Shown one piece after another: positions 24,919 through 38,700 of a stretch of 64,000 bases of DNA (positions within the stretch are counted from its first letter, which is position 1; every line of letters begins with the position of its first letter). The position numbers and the translations under genes were made by a program. This DNA is from Aristolochia californica (lineage: Eukaryota; Streptophyta; Magnoliopsida; Piperales; Aristolochiaceae), in assembly GCA_029961685.1 (NCBI GenBank), contig JARWKL010000009.1, forward strand, positions 16,301,237 through 16,365,236, written 5' to 3'. Below the pieces are notes generated by a model that was given only the letters and a program-made list of their open reading frames with translations, had not been told where the DNA came from and made no database searches.

Positions 24919-27900
24919 TTGGGAAATTCCACTAGTTCAGCAACCCCAATAGGTTGGAATTTGATAAGAAAGAGATTTTTCTACACATGCTTTAAAAAAT
25001 GGATATGCATGGCACGAAACATGTTAAAGTTGCAAATGACCCATGGATCCAAACCTTTCAAAAAGAATAAAAAACTTCTCATTAAATTCTCAAGTGAACG
25101 TGCAGTGGGATATTTAACCGAGTCAAACAAGCCATTATTTTGCCCATTAACAAAAAGCTGACCTAGCGATCATTGATCATTGTAAACTGATTTATCATGC
25201 GTAACGGGCCACATTTTTTTAAGGAATGACTTTTGGGTTGGGATTCAACACTCAGTTTAAAATTCCCTCGCCTCCCCTTTTCCCGACGATTGCAAAACCT
25301 GATACATAAAGACTAAAACGAGTTTTAAATCCCTATAAAATTACACAAACTTTTTGGAAATATCTCTCTCCATATTTGTGCATTGTGCATTTCCATTTTA
25401 GATGTGTACATTTTTCTTAAATCAAAACTTGAGTTTTCACTTTTTCCTTCATCTCGTAGACAAAAAACAGAATAGATGACAACGAAATGAAAATTTTAGA
25501 CTCTGTGTATGGAGAAAATTTAAAGCAATAACAAACGTAAGTAAAGAAAATTTATTCACACACCACAAATGAAGAAAAAAGTTTTCTCATCCAAGTTTGG
25601 GAAATTCCACTAGTTCAGCAACCCCAATAGGTTGGAATTTGATAAGAAAGAGATTTTTATACACATGCTTTAAAAAATGGATATGCATGGCTCGAAACAT
25701 GTTAAAGTTGCAAATGACCCATGCATCCAAACCTTTCAAAAAGAATAAAAAACTTCTCATTAAATTCTCAAGTGAACGTGCGGTGGGATATTTAACCGAG
25801 TCAAACAAGCCATTATTTTGCCCAAGCTGACCTAGCGATCATTGATCATTGTAAACTGATTTATCATGCGTAACGGGCCACATTTTTTTAAGGAATGACT
25901 TTTGGGTTGGGATTCAACACTCAGTTTAAAATTCCCTCACCTCCCCTTTTCCCGACGATTGCAAAACCTGATAAATAAAGACTAAAACGAGTTTTAAATC
26001 CCTAAAGATTACACAAAATTTTTGGAAATATCTCTCTCCATATTTGTGCATTGTGCATTTCCATTTTAGATGTGTACATTTTTCTTAAATAAAAACTTGA
26101 GTTTTCACTTTTTCCTTCATCTCGTAGACAAAAAACAGAATAGATGACAACGAAATGAAAATTTTAGACTCTGTGTATGGAGAAAACTTAAAGCAATAAC
26201 AAACGTAAGTAAAGAAAATTTATTCACACACCACAAATGAAGAAAAAAGTTTTCTCATCCAAGTTTGGGAAATTCCACTAGTTCAGCAACCCCAATAGGT
26301 TGGAATTTGATAAGAAAGAGATTTTTCTACACATGCTTTAAAAAATGGATATGCATGGCACGAAACATGTTAAAGTTGCAAATGACCCATGGATCCAAAC
26401 CTTTCAAAAAGAATAAAAAACTTCTCATTAAATTCTCAAGTGAACGTGCAGTGGGATATTTAACCGAGTCAAACAAGCCATTATTTTGCCCATTAACAAA
26501 AAGCTGACCTAGCGATCATTGATCATTGTAAACTGATTTATCATGCGTAACGGGCCACATTTTTTTAAGGAATGACTTTTGGGTTGGGATTCAACACTCA
26601 GTTTAAAATTCCCTCGCCTCCCCTTTTCCCGACGATTGCAAAACCTGATACATAAAGACTAAAACGAGTTTTAAATCCCTATAAAATTACACAAACTTTT
26701 TGGAAATATCTCTCTCCATATTTGTGCATTGTGCATTTCCATTTTAGATGTGTACATTTTTCTTAAATCAAAACTTGAGTTTTCACTTTTTCCTTCATCT
26801 CGTAGACAAAAAACAGAATAGATGACAACGAAATGAAAATTTTAGACTCTGTGTATGGAGAAAATTTAAAGCAATAACAAACGTAAGTAAAGAAAATTTA
26901 TTCACACACCACAAATGAAGAAAAAAGTTTTCTCATCCAAGTTTGGGAAATTCCACTAGTTCAGCAACCCCAATAGGTTGGAATTTGATAAGAAAGAGAT
27001 TTTTATACACATGCTTTAAAAAATGGATATGCATGGCTCGAAACATGTTAAAGTTGCAAATGACCCATGGATCCAAACCTTTCAAAAAGAATAAAAAACT
27101 TCTCATTAAATTCTCAAGTGAACGTGCGGTGGGATATTTAACCGAGTCAAACAAGCCATTATTTTGCCCAAGCTGACCTAGCGATCATTGATCATTGTAA
27201 ACTGATTTATCATGCGTAACGGGCCACATTTTTTTAAGGAATGACTTTTGGGTTGGGATTCAACACTCAGTTTAAAATTCCCTCGCCTCCCCTTTTCCCG
27301 ACGATTGCAAAACCTGATATATAAAGACTAAAACGAGTTTTAAATCCCTAAAAATTACACAAACTTTTTGGAAATATCTCTCTCCATATTTGTGCATTGT
27401 GCATTTCCATTTTAGATGTGTACATTTTTCTTAAATCAAAACTTGAGTTTTCACTTCTTCCTTCATCTCGTAGACAAAAAACAGAATAGATGACAACGAA
27501 ATGAAAATTTTAGACTCTGTGTATGGAGAAAACTTAAAGCAATAACAAACGTAAGTAAAGAAAATTTATTCACACACCACAAATGAAGAAAAAAGTTTTC
27601 TCATCCAAGTTTGGGAAATTCCACTAGTTCAGCAACCCCAATAGGTTGGAATTTGATAAGAAAGAGATTTTTCTACACATGCTTTAAAAAATGGATATGC
27701 ATGGCACGAAACATGTTAAAGTTGCAAATGACCCATGGATCCAAACCTTTCAAAAAGAATAAAAAACTTCTCATTAAATTCTCAAGTGAACGTGCGGTGG
27801 GATATTTAACCGAGTCAAACAAGCCATTATTTTGCCCAAGCTGACCTTGCGATCATTGATCATTGTAAACTGATTTATCATGCGTAACGGGCCACATTTT

Positions 27901-28947
27901 TTTAAGGAATGACTTTTGGGTTGGGATTCAACACTCAGTTTAAAATTCCCTCGCCTCCCCTTTTCCCGACGATTGCAAAACCTGATACATAAAGACTAAA
28001 ACGAGTTTTAAATCCCTATAAAATTACACAAACTTTTTGGAAATATCTCTCTCCATATTTGTGCATTGTGCATTTCCATTTTAGATGTGTACATTTTTCT
28101 TAAATCAAAACTTGAGTTTTCACTTTTTCCTTCATCTCGTAGACAAAAAACAGAATAGATGACAACGAAATGAAAATTTTAGACTCTGTGTATGGAGAAA
28201 ATTTAAAGCAATAACAAACGTAAGTAAAGAAAATTTATTCACACACCACAAATGAAGAAAAAAGTTTTCTCATCCAAGTTTGGGAAATTCCACTAGTTCA
28301 GCAACCCCAATAGGTTGGAATTTGATAAGAAAGAGATTTTTATACACATGCTTTAAAAAATGGATATGCATGGCTCGAAACATGTTAAAGTTGCAAATGA
28401 CCCATGGATCCAAACCTTTCAAAAAGAATAAAAAACTTCTCATTAAATTCTCAAGTGAACGTGCGGTGGGATATTTAACCGAGTCAAACAAGCCATTATT
28501 TTGCCCAAGCTGACCTAGCGATCATTGATCATTGTAAACTGATTTATCATGCGTAACGGGCCACATTTTTTTAAGGAATGACTTTTGGGTTGGGATTCAA
28601 CACTCAGTTTAAAATTCCCTCGCCTCCCCTTTTCCCGACGATTGCAAAACCTGATATATAAAGACTAAAACGAGTTTTAAATCCCTAAAAATTACACAAA
28701 CTTTTTGGAAATATCTCTCTCCATATTTGTGCATTGTGCATTTCCATTTTAGATGTGTACATTTTTCTTAAATAAAAACTTGAGTTTTCACTTTTTCCTT
28801 CATCTCGTAGACAAAAAACAGAATAGATGACAACGAAATGAAAATTTTAGACTCTGTGTATGGAGAAAATTTAAAGCAATAACAAACGTAAGTAAAGAAA
28901 ATTTATTCACACACCACAAATGAAGAAAAAATTTTCCTCATCCAAGT
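24919..28947 (+). repeat. Satellite block 6: A2/B dimeric run
   Basis: Units start at 24919 (A2), 25597 (B), 26265 (A2), 26943 (B), 27611 (A head with 9-bp deletion and A2 tail, 669 bp) and 28280 (B). A2 and B alternate with a 1,346-bp period (678 + 668). The 25597 unit has CCATGCATCC, which removes both the CCATGG and GGATCC sites. The 27611 unit combines A-type GCACGAAAC with the B-type deletion, so a crossover or conversion tract ends inside the monomer. Confidence 0.94.
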
Positions 28948-29622
28948 TTGGGAAATTCCTCTAGTTCAGCAACCCCAATAGGTTGGAATTTGATAAGAAA
29001 GGGATTTTTCTGCACATGCTTTAAAAAATGGATATGCATGCTCGAAACATGTTAAAGTTGCAAATGACCCATGGATCCAAACCTTTCAAAAAGAATAAAA
29101 AACTTCTCGTTAAATTCTCAAGTGAACGTGCGGTGGGATATTTAACCGAGTCAAACAAGCCATTATTTTGCCCATTAACAAAAAGCTGACCTAGCGATCA
29201 TTGATCATTGTAAACTGATTTATCATGCGTAACGGGCCACATTTTTTTAAGGAATGACTTTTGGGTTGGGATTCAACACTCAGTTTAAAATTCCCTCGCC
29301 TCCCCTTTTCCCAACGATTGCAAAACCTGATATATAAGACTAAAACGAGTTTTAAATCCCTAAAAATTACACAAACTTTTTGGAAATATCTCTCTCCATA
29401 TTTGTGCATTGTGCATTTCCATTTTAGAAGTGTACATTTTTCTTAAATCAAAACTTTAGTTTTCACTTTTTCCTTCATCTCGTAGACAAAAAACAGAATA
29501 GATGACAACGAAATGAAAATTTTAGACTCTGTGTATGGAGCAAATTTAAAGCAATAACAAACGTAAGTAATGAAAATTTATTCACACACCACAAATGAAG
29601 AAAAAATTTTCCTCATCCAAGT
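28948..29622 (+). repeat. Divergent D-type monomer, 675 bp
   Basis: It has the D head signature with CTTCTCGTT. Upstream it reads GTAAAGAAAATTT, not the GTAATGAAAATTT that precedes the other five D copies. The D segment here was therefore joined to a B-type tail. The TATA-like box is shortened to GATATATAAGAC. Confidence 0.95.
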
Positions 29623-30297
29623 TTGGGAAATTCCTCTAGTTCAGCAACCCCAATAGGTTGGAATTTGATAAGAAAGGGATTTTTCTGCACATGCTTTAAA
29701 AAATGGATATGCATGCTCGAAACATGTTAAAGTTGCAAATGACCCATGGATCCAAACCTTTCAAAAAGAATAAAAAACTTCTCGTTAAATTCTCAAGTGA
29801 ACGTGCGGTGGGATATTTAACCGAGTCAAACAAGCCATTATTTTGCCCATTAACGAAAAGCTGACCTAGCGATCATTGATCATTGTAAACTGATTTATCA
29901 TGCGTGACGGGCCACATTTTTTTAAGGAATGACTTTTGGGTTGGGATTCAACACTCAGTTTAAAATTCCCTCGCCTCCCCTTTTCCCAACGATTGCAAAA
30001 CCTGATATATAAGACTAAAACGAGTTTTAAATCCCTAAAAATTACACAAACTTTTTGGAAATATCTCTCTCCATATTTGTGCATTGTGCATTTCCATTTT
30101 AGATGTGTACATTTTTCTTAAATCAAAACTTGAGTTTTCACTTTTTCCTTCATCTCGTAGACAAAAAACAGAATAGATGACAACGAAATGAAAATTTTAG
30201 AGTCTGTGTATGGAGAAAATTTAAAGCAATAACAAACGTAAGTAAAGAAAATTTATTCACACACCACAAATGAAGAAAAAAGTTTTCTCATCCAAGT
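29623..30297 (+). repeat. Divergent D-type monomer, 675 bp
   Basis: This is the second member of the only adjacent D-D pair. It has the D head with CTTCTCGTT, then TTAACGAAAAGC and GCGTGACGGG as in the other D branch. The box is GATATATAAGAC. A private AGAGTCTGTG change lies near 30200. Confidence 0.95.
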
Positions 30298-31650
30298 TTG
30301 GGAAATTCCACTAGTTCAGCAACCCCAATAGGTTGGAATTTGATAAGAAAGAGATTTTTCTACACATGCTTTAAAAAATGGATATGCATGGCTCGAAACA
30401 TGTTAAAGTTGCAAATGACCCATGGATCCAAACCTATCAAAAAGAATAAAAAACTTCTGATTAAATTCTCAAGTGAACGTGCGGTGGGATATTTAACCGA
30501 GTCAAACAAGCCATTATTTTGCCCATTAACAAAAAGCTGACCTAGCGATCATTGATCATTGTAAACTGATTTATCATGCGTAACGGGCCACATTTTTTTA
30601 AGGAATGACTTTTGGGTTGGGATTCAACACTCAGTTTAAAATTCCCTCGCCTCCCCTTTTCCCGACGATTGCAAAACCTGATATATAAAGACTAAAACGA
30701 GTTTTAAATCCCTAAAAATTACACAAACTTTTTGGAAATATCTCTCTCCATATTTGTGCATTGTGCATTTCCATTTTAGATGTGTACATTTTTCTTAAAT
30801 CAAAACTTGAGTTTTCACTTTTTCCTTCATCTCGTAGACAAAAAACAGAATAGATGACAACGAAATGAAAATTTTAGACTCTGTGTATGGAGAAAATTTA
30901 AAGCAATAACAAACGTAAGTAAAAAAAATTTATTCACACACCACAAATGAAGAAAAGAGTTTTCTCATCCAAGTTTGGGAAATTCCACTAGTTCAGCAAC
31001 CCCAATAGGTTGGAATTTGATAAGAAAGAGATTTTTCTACACATGCTTTAAAAAATGGATATGCATGGCTCGAAACATGTTAAAGTTGCAAATAACCCAT
31101 GGATCCAAACCTTTCAAAAAGAATAAAAAACTTCTCATTAAATTCTCAAGTGAACGTGCGGTGGGATATTTAACCGAGTCAAACAAGCCATTATTTTGCC
31201 CATTAACGAAAAGCTGACCTAGCGATCATTGATCATTGTAAACTGATTTATCATGCGTGACGGGCCACATTTTTTTAAGGAATGACTTTTGGGTTGGGAT
31301 TCAACATTCAGTTTAAAATTCCCTCGCCTCCCCTTTTCCCAACGATTGCAAAACCTGATATATAAGACTAAAACGAGTTTTAAATCCCTAAAAATTGCAC
31401 AAACTTTTTGGAAATATCTCTCTCCATATTTGTGCATTGTGCATTTCCATTTTAGATGTGTACATTTTTCTTAAATCAAAACTTGAGTTTTCACTTTTTC
31501 CTTCATCTCGTAGACAAAAAACAGAATAGATGACAACGAAATGAAAATTTTAGACTCTGTGTATGGAGAAAATTTAAAGCAATAACAAACGTAAGTAAAG
31601 AAAATTTATTCACACACCACAAATGAAGAAAAAAGTTTTCTCATCCAAGT

Positions 31651-34600
31651 TTGGGAAATTCCACTAGTTCAGCAACCCCAATAGGTTGGAATTTGATAAG
31701 AAAGAGATTTTTCTACACATGCTTTAAAAAATGGATATGCATGGCTCGAAACATGTTAAAGTTGCAAATGACCCATGGATCCAAACCTATCAAAAAGAAT
31801 AAAAAAATTCTCATTAAATTCTCAAGTGAACGTGCGGTGGGATATTTAACCGAGTCAAACAAGCCATTATTTTGCCCATTAACAAAAAGCTGACCTAGCG
31901 ATCATTGATCATTGTAAACTGATTTATCATGCGTAACGGGCCACATTTTTTTAAGGAATGACTTTTGGGTTGGGATTCAACACTCAGTTTAAAATTCCCT
32001 CGCCTCCCCTTTTCCCGCGATTCCAAACCTGATATATAAAGACTAAAACGAATTTTAAATCCCTAAAAATTACACAAACTTTTTGGATATATCTCTCTCC
32101 ATATTTGTGCATTGTGCATTTCCATTTTAGATGTGTACATTTTTCTTAAATCAAAACTTGAGTTTTCACTTTTTCCTTCATCTCGTAGACAAAAAACAGA
32201 ATAGATGACAACGAAATGAAAATTTTAGACTCTGTGTACGGAGAAAATTTAAAGCAATAACAAACGTAAGTAAAGAAAATTTATTCACACACCACAAATG
32301 AAGAAAAGAGTTTTCTCATCCAAGTTTGGGAAATTCCATTAGTTCAGCAACCCCAATAGGTTGGAATTTGATAAGAAAGAGATTTTTCTACACATGCTTT
32401 AAAAAATGGATATGCATGGCTCGAAACATGTTAAAGTTGCAAATAACCCATGGATCCAAACCTTTCAAAAAGAATAAAAAACTTCGCATTAAATTCTCAA
32501 GTGAACGTGCGGTGGGATATTTAACCGAGTCAAACAAGCCATTATTTTGCCCATTAACAAAAGGTTGACCTAGCGATCATTGATCATTGTAAACTGATTT
32601 ATCATGCGTAACGGGCCACATTTTTTTAAGGAATGACTTTTGGGTTGGGATTCAACACTCAGTTTAAAATTCCCTCGCCTCCCCTTTTCCCGACGATTGC
32701 AAAACCTGATATATAAAGACTAAAACGAGTTTTAAATCCCTAAAAATTACACAAACTTTTTGGAAATATCTCTCTCCATATTTGTGCATTGTGCATTTCC
32801 ATTTTAGATGTGTACATTTTTCTTAAATCAAAACTTGAGTTTTCACTTTTTCCTTCATCTCGTAGACAAAAAACAGAATAGATGACAACGAAATGAAAAT
32901 TTTAGACTCCGTGTATGGAGAAAATTTAAAGCAATAACAAACGTAAGTAAAGAAAATTTATTCACACACCACAAATGAAGAAAAAAGTTTTCTCATCCAA
33001 GTTTGGGAAATTCCACTAGTTCAGCAACCCCAATAGGTTGGAATTTGATAAGAAAGAGATTTTTCTACACATGCTTTAAAAAATGGATATGCATGGCACG
33101 AAACATGTTAAAGTTGCAAATGACCCATGGATCCAAACCTTTCAAAAAGAATAAAAAACTTCTCATTAAATTCTCAAGTGAACGTGCAGTGGGATATTTA
33201 ACCGAGTCAAACAAGCCATTATTTTGCCCATTAACAAAAAGCTGACCTAGCGATCATTGATCATTGTAAACTGATTTATCATGCGTAACGGGCCACATTT
33301 TTTTAAGGAATGACTTTTGGGTTGGGATTCAACACTCAGTTTAAAATTCCCTCGCCTCCCCTTTTCCCGACGATTGCAAAACCTGATATATAAAGACTAA
33401 AACGAGTTTTAAATCCCTAAAAATTACACAAACTTTTTGGAAATATCTCTCTCCATATTTGTGCATTGTGCATTTCCATTTTAGATGTGTACATTTTTCT
33501 TAAATCAAAACTTGAGTTTTCACTTTTTCCTTCATCTCGTAGACAAAAAACAGAATAGATGACAACGAAATGAAAATTTTAGACTCTGTGTATGGAGAAA
33601 ACTTAAAGCAATAACAAACGTAAGTAAAGAAAATTTATTCACACACCACAAATGAAGAAAAAAGTTTTCTCATCCAAGTTTGGGAAATTCCACTAGTTCA
33701 GCAACCCCAATAGGTTGGAATTTGATAAGAAAGAGATTTTTCTACGCATGCTTTAAAAAATGGATATGCATGGCACGAAACATGTTAAAGTTGCAAATGA
33801 CCCATGGATCCAAACCTTTCAAAAAGAATAAAAAACTTCTCATTAAATTCTCAAGTGAACGTGCAGTGGGATATTTAACCGAGTCAAACAAGCCATTATT
33901 TTGCCCATTAACAAAAAGCTGACCTAGCGATCATTGATCATTGCAAACTGATTTATCTTGCGTAACGGGCCACATTTTTTTAAGGAATGACTTTTGGGTT
34001 GGGATTCAACACTCAGTTTAAAATTCCCTCGCCTCCCCTTTTCCCGACGATTGCAAAACCTGATATATAAAGACTAAAACGAGTTTTAAATCCCTAAAAA
34101 TTACACAAACATTTTGGAAATATCTCTCTCCATATTTGTGCATTGTGCATTTCCATTTTAGATGTGTACATTTTTCTTAAATCAGAACTTTAGTTTTCAA
34201 TTTTTCCTTCATCTCGTAGACAAAAAACAGAATAGATGACAACGAAATGAAAATTTTAGACTCTGTGTATGGAGAAAATTTAAAGCAATAACAAACGTAA
34301 GTAAAGAAAATTTATTCACACACCACAAATGAAGAAAAGAGTTTTCTCATCCAAGTTTGGGAAATTCCACTAGTTCAGCAACCCCAATAGGTTGGAATTT
34401 GATAAGAAAGAGATTTTTCTACACATGCTTTAAAAAATGGATATGCATGGCTCGAAACATGTTAAAGTTGCAAATAACCCATGGATCCAAACCTTTCAAC
34501 AAGAATAAAAAACTTCTCATTAAATTCTCAAGTGAACGTGCGGTGGGATATTTAACCGAGTCAAACAAGCCATTATTTTGCCCATTAACAAAAAGCTGAC

Positions 34601-35033
34601 CTAGCGATCATTGATCATTGTAAACTGATTTATCATGCGTAACGGGCCACATTTTTTTAAGGAATGACTTTTGGGTTGGGATTCAACACTCAGTTTAAAA
34701 TTCCCTCGCCTCCCCTTTTCCTGACGATTGCAAAACCTGATATATAAAGACTAAAACGAGTTTTAAATCCCTAAAAATTACACAAACTTTTTGGAAATAT
34801 CTCTCTCCATATTTGTGCATTGTGCATTTCCATTTTAGAAGTGTACATTTTTCTTAAATCAAAACTTTAGTTTTCACTTTTTCCTTCATCTCGTAGACAA
34901 AAAACAGAATAGATGACAACGAAATGAAAATTTTAGACTCTGTGTATGGAGAAAATTTAAAGCAATAACAAACGTAAGTAATGAAAATTTATTCACACAC
35001 CACAAATGAAGAAAAAATTTTCCTCATCCAAGT
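31651..35033 (+). repeat. Satellite block 8: P'-S-A-A-I leading into the second cassette
   Basis: Units start at 31651 (P' with AAAAAAATTCTC), 32326 (S: CCATTAGTTC, CTTCGCATT and AAAGGTTGACC), 33003 (A), 33680 (A) and 34357 (I with TTCAACAAG). The tail of 31651 has CCCGCGATTCCAAACC (2 bp shorter), ACGAATTTT, GGATATATC and GTGTACGGAG. The tail of 33680 has TTATCTTGCG, ACATTTTGG and ATCAGAACTTTAG. The same tail occurs at 47180, 13,500 bp away. Confidence 0.93.
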
Positions 35034-35709
35034 TTGGGAAATTCCTCTAGTTCAGCAACCCCAATAGGTTGGAATTTGATAAGAAAGGGATTTTTCTGCA
35101 CATGCTTTAAAAAATGGATATGCATGCTCGAAACATGTTAAAGTTGCAAATGACCCATGGATCCAAACCTTTCAAAAAGAATAAAAAACTTCTCATTAAA
35201 TTCTCAAGTGAACGTGCGGTGGGATATTTAACCGAGTCAAACAAGCCATTATTTTGCCCATTAACGAAAAGCTGACCTAGCGATCATTGATCATTGTAAA
35301 CTGATTTATCATGCGTGACGGGCCACATTTTTTTAAGGAATGACTTTTGGGTTGGGATTCAACACTCAGTTTAAAATTCCCTCGCCTCCCCTTTTCCCGA
35401 CGATTGCAAAACCTGATATATAAAGACTAAAACGAGTTTTAAATCCCTAAAAATTACACAAACTTTTTGGAAATATCTCTCTCCATATTTGTGCATTGTG
35501 CATTTCCATTTTAGATGTGTACATTTTTCTTAAATCAAAACTTGAGTTTTCACTTTTTCCTTCATCTCGTAGACAAAAAACAGAATAGATGGCAACGAAA
35601 TGAAAATTTTAGACTCTGTGTATGGAGAAAATTTAAAGCAATAACAAACGTAACTAAAGAAAATTTATTCACACACCACAAATGAAGAAAAAAGTTTTCT
35701 CATCCAAGT
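35034..35709 (+). repeat. Divergent D-type monomer, 676 bp
   Basis: This has the full D signature, including upstream GTAATGAAAATTT, CTTCTCATT, TTAACGAAAAGC and GCGTGACGGG. It lies 13,500 bp before the D unit at 48534, with matching neighbours. Its tail carries GATGGCAACG and CGTAACTAAAG, two variants that precede the P'' units at 35710, 37062 and 39758. Confidence 0.95.
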
Positions 35710-38700
35710 TTGGGAAATTCCACTAGTTCAGCAACCCCAATAGTTTGGAATTTGATAAGAAAGAGATTTTTCTACACATGCTTTAAAAAATGGATATGCA
35801 TGGCTCGAAACATGTTAAAGTTGCAAATGACCCATGGATCCAAACCTATCAAAAAGAATAAAAAACTTCTCATTAAATTCTCAAGTGAACGTGCAGTGGG
35901 ATATTTAACCGAGTCAAACAAGCCATTATTTTGCCCATTAACAAAAAGCTGACCTAGCGATCATTGATCATTGTAAACTGATTTATCATGCGTAACGGGC
36001 CACATTTTTTTAAGGAATGACTTTTGGGTTGGGATTCAACACTCAGTTTAAAATTCCCTCGCCTCCCCTTTTCCCGCGATTCCAAACCTGATATATAAAG
36101 ACTAAAACGAATTTTAAATCCCTAAAAATTACACAAACTTTTTGGATATATCTCTCTCCATATTTGTGCATTGTGCATTTCCATTTTAGATGTGTACATT
36201 TTTCTTAAATCAAAACTTGAGTTTTCACTTTTTCCTTCATCTCGTAGACAAAAAACAGAATAGATGACAACGAAATGAAAATTTTAGACTCTGTGTACGG
36301 AGAAAATTTAAAGCAATAACAAACGTAAGTAAAGAAAATTTATTCACACACCACAAATGAAGAAAAGAGTTTTCTCATCCAAGTTTGGGAAATTCCATTA
36401 GTTCAGCAACCCCAATAGGTTGGAATTTGATAAGAAAGAGATTTTTCTACACATGCTTTAAAAAATGGATATGCATGGCTCGAAACATGTTAAAGTTGCA
36501 AATAACCCATGGATCCAAACCTTTCAAAAAGAATAAAAAACTTCGCATTAAATTCTCAAGTGAACGTGCGGTGGGATATTTAACCGAGTCAAACAAGCCA
36601 TTATTTTGCCCATTAACAAAAGGTTGACCTAGCGATCATTGATCATTGTAAACTGATTTATCATGCGTAACGGGCCACATTTTTTTAAGGAATGACTTTT
36701 GGGTTGGGATTCAACACTCAGTTAAAAATTCCCTCGCCTCCCCTTTTCCCGACGATTGCAAAACCTGATATATAAAGACTAAAACGAGTTTTAAATCCCT
36801 AAAAATTACACAAACTTTTTGGAAATATCTCTCTCCATATTTGTGCATTGTGCATTTCCATTTTAGATGTGTACATTTTTCTTAAATCAAAACTTGAGTT
36901 TTCACTTTTTCCTTCATCTCGTAGACAAAAAACAGAATAGATGGCAACGAAATGAAAATTTTAGACTCTGTGTATGGAGAAAATTTAAAGCAATAACAAA
37001 CGTAACTAAAGAAAATTTATTCACACACCACAAATGAAGAAAAAAGTTTTCTCATCCAAGTTTGGGAAATTCCACTAGTTCAGCAACCCCAATAGTTTGG
37101 AATTTGATAAGAAAGAGATTTTTCTACACATGCTTTAAAAAATGGATATGCATGGCTCGAAACATGTTAAAGTTGCAAATGACCCATGGATCCAAACCTA
37201 TCAAAAAGAATAAAAAACTTCTCATTAAATTCTCAAGTGAACGTGCAGTGGGATATTTAACCGAGTCAAACAAGCCATTATTTTGCCCATTAACAAAAAG
37301 CTGACCTAGCGATCATTGATCATTGTAAACTGATTTATCATGCGTAACGGGCCACATTTTTTTAAGGAATGACTTTTGGGTTGGGATTCAACACTCAGTT
37401 TAAAATTCCCTCGCCTCCCCTTTTCCCAACGATTGCAAAACCTGATATATAAGACTAAAACGAGTTTTAAATCCCTAAAAATTGCACAAACTTTTTGGAA
37501 ATATCTCTCTCCATATTTGTGCATTGTGCATTTCCATTTTAGATGTGTACATTTTTCTTAAATCAAAACTTGAGTTTTCACTTTTTCCTTCATCTCGTAG
37601 ACAAAAAACAGAATAGATGACAACGAAATGAAAATTTTAGACTCTGTGTATGGAGAAAATTTAAAGCAATAACAAACGTAAGTAAAGAAAATTTATTCAC
37701 ACACCACAAATGAAGAAAAAAGTTTTCTCATCCAAGTTTGGGAAATTCCACTAGTTCAGCAACCCCTATAGGTTGGAATTTGATAAGAAAGAGATTTTTC
37801 TACACATGCTTTAAAAAATGGATATGCATGGCTCGAAACATGTTAAAGTTGCAAATGACCCATGGATCCAAACCTATCAAAAAGAATAAAAAAATTCTCA
37901 TTAAATTCTCAAGTGAACGTGCGGTGGGATATTTAACCGAGTCAAACAAGCCATTATTTTGCCCATTAACAAAAAGCTGACCTAGCGATCATTGATCATT
38001 GTAAACTGATTTATCATGCGTAACGGGCCACATTTTTTTAAGGAATGACTTTTGGGTTGGGATTCAACACTCAGTTTAAAATTCCCTCGCCTCCCCTTTT
38101 CCCGCGATTCCAAACCTGATATATAAAGACTAAAACGAATTTTAAATCCCTAAAAATTACACAAACTTTTTGGATATATCTCTCTCCATATTTGTGCATT
38201 GTGCATTTCCATTTTAGATGTGTACATTTTTCTTAAATCAAAACTTGAGTTTTCACTTTTTCCTTCATCTCGTAGACAAAAAACAGAATAGATGACAACG
38301 AAATGAAAATTTTAGACTCTGTGTACGGAGAAAATTTAAAGCAATAACAAACGTAAGTAAAGAAAATTTATTCACACACCACAAATGAAGAAAAGAGTTT
38401 TCTCATCCAAGTTTGGGAAATTCCATTAGTTCAGCAACCCCAATAGGTTGGAATTTGATAAGAAAGAGATTTTTCTACACATGCTTTAAAAAATGGATAT
38501 GCATGGCTCGAAACATGTTAAAGTTGCAAATAACCCATGGATCCAAACCTTTCAAAAAGAATAAAAAACTTCGCATTAAATTCTCAAGTGAACGTGCGGT
38601 GGGATATTTAACCGAGTCAAACAAGCCATTATTTTGCCCATTAACAAAAGGTTGACCTAGCGATCATTGATCATTGTAAACTGATTTATCATGCGTAACG

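Larger units (their letters stand above)
28948..31650 (+). repeat. Satellite block 7: tandem D pair followed by P and I
   Basis: Units start at 28948 (D), 29623 (D), 30298 (P) and 30975 (I). The two D units are each 675 bp. They share TCCCAACGATTGC and a 1-bp loss in the TATA-like box (GATATATAAGAC). The I unit at 30975 has the same altered box plus AACATTCAG and AATTGCACAAAC. The last of these recurs at about 37480. Confidence 0.94.
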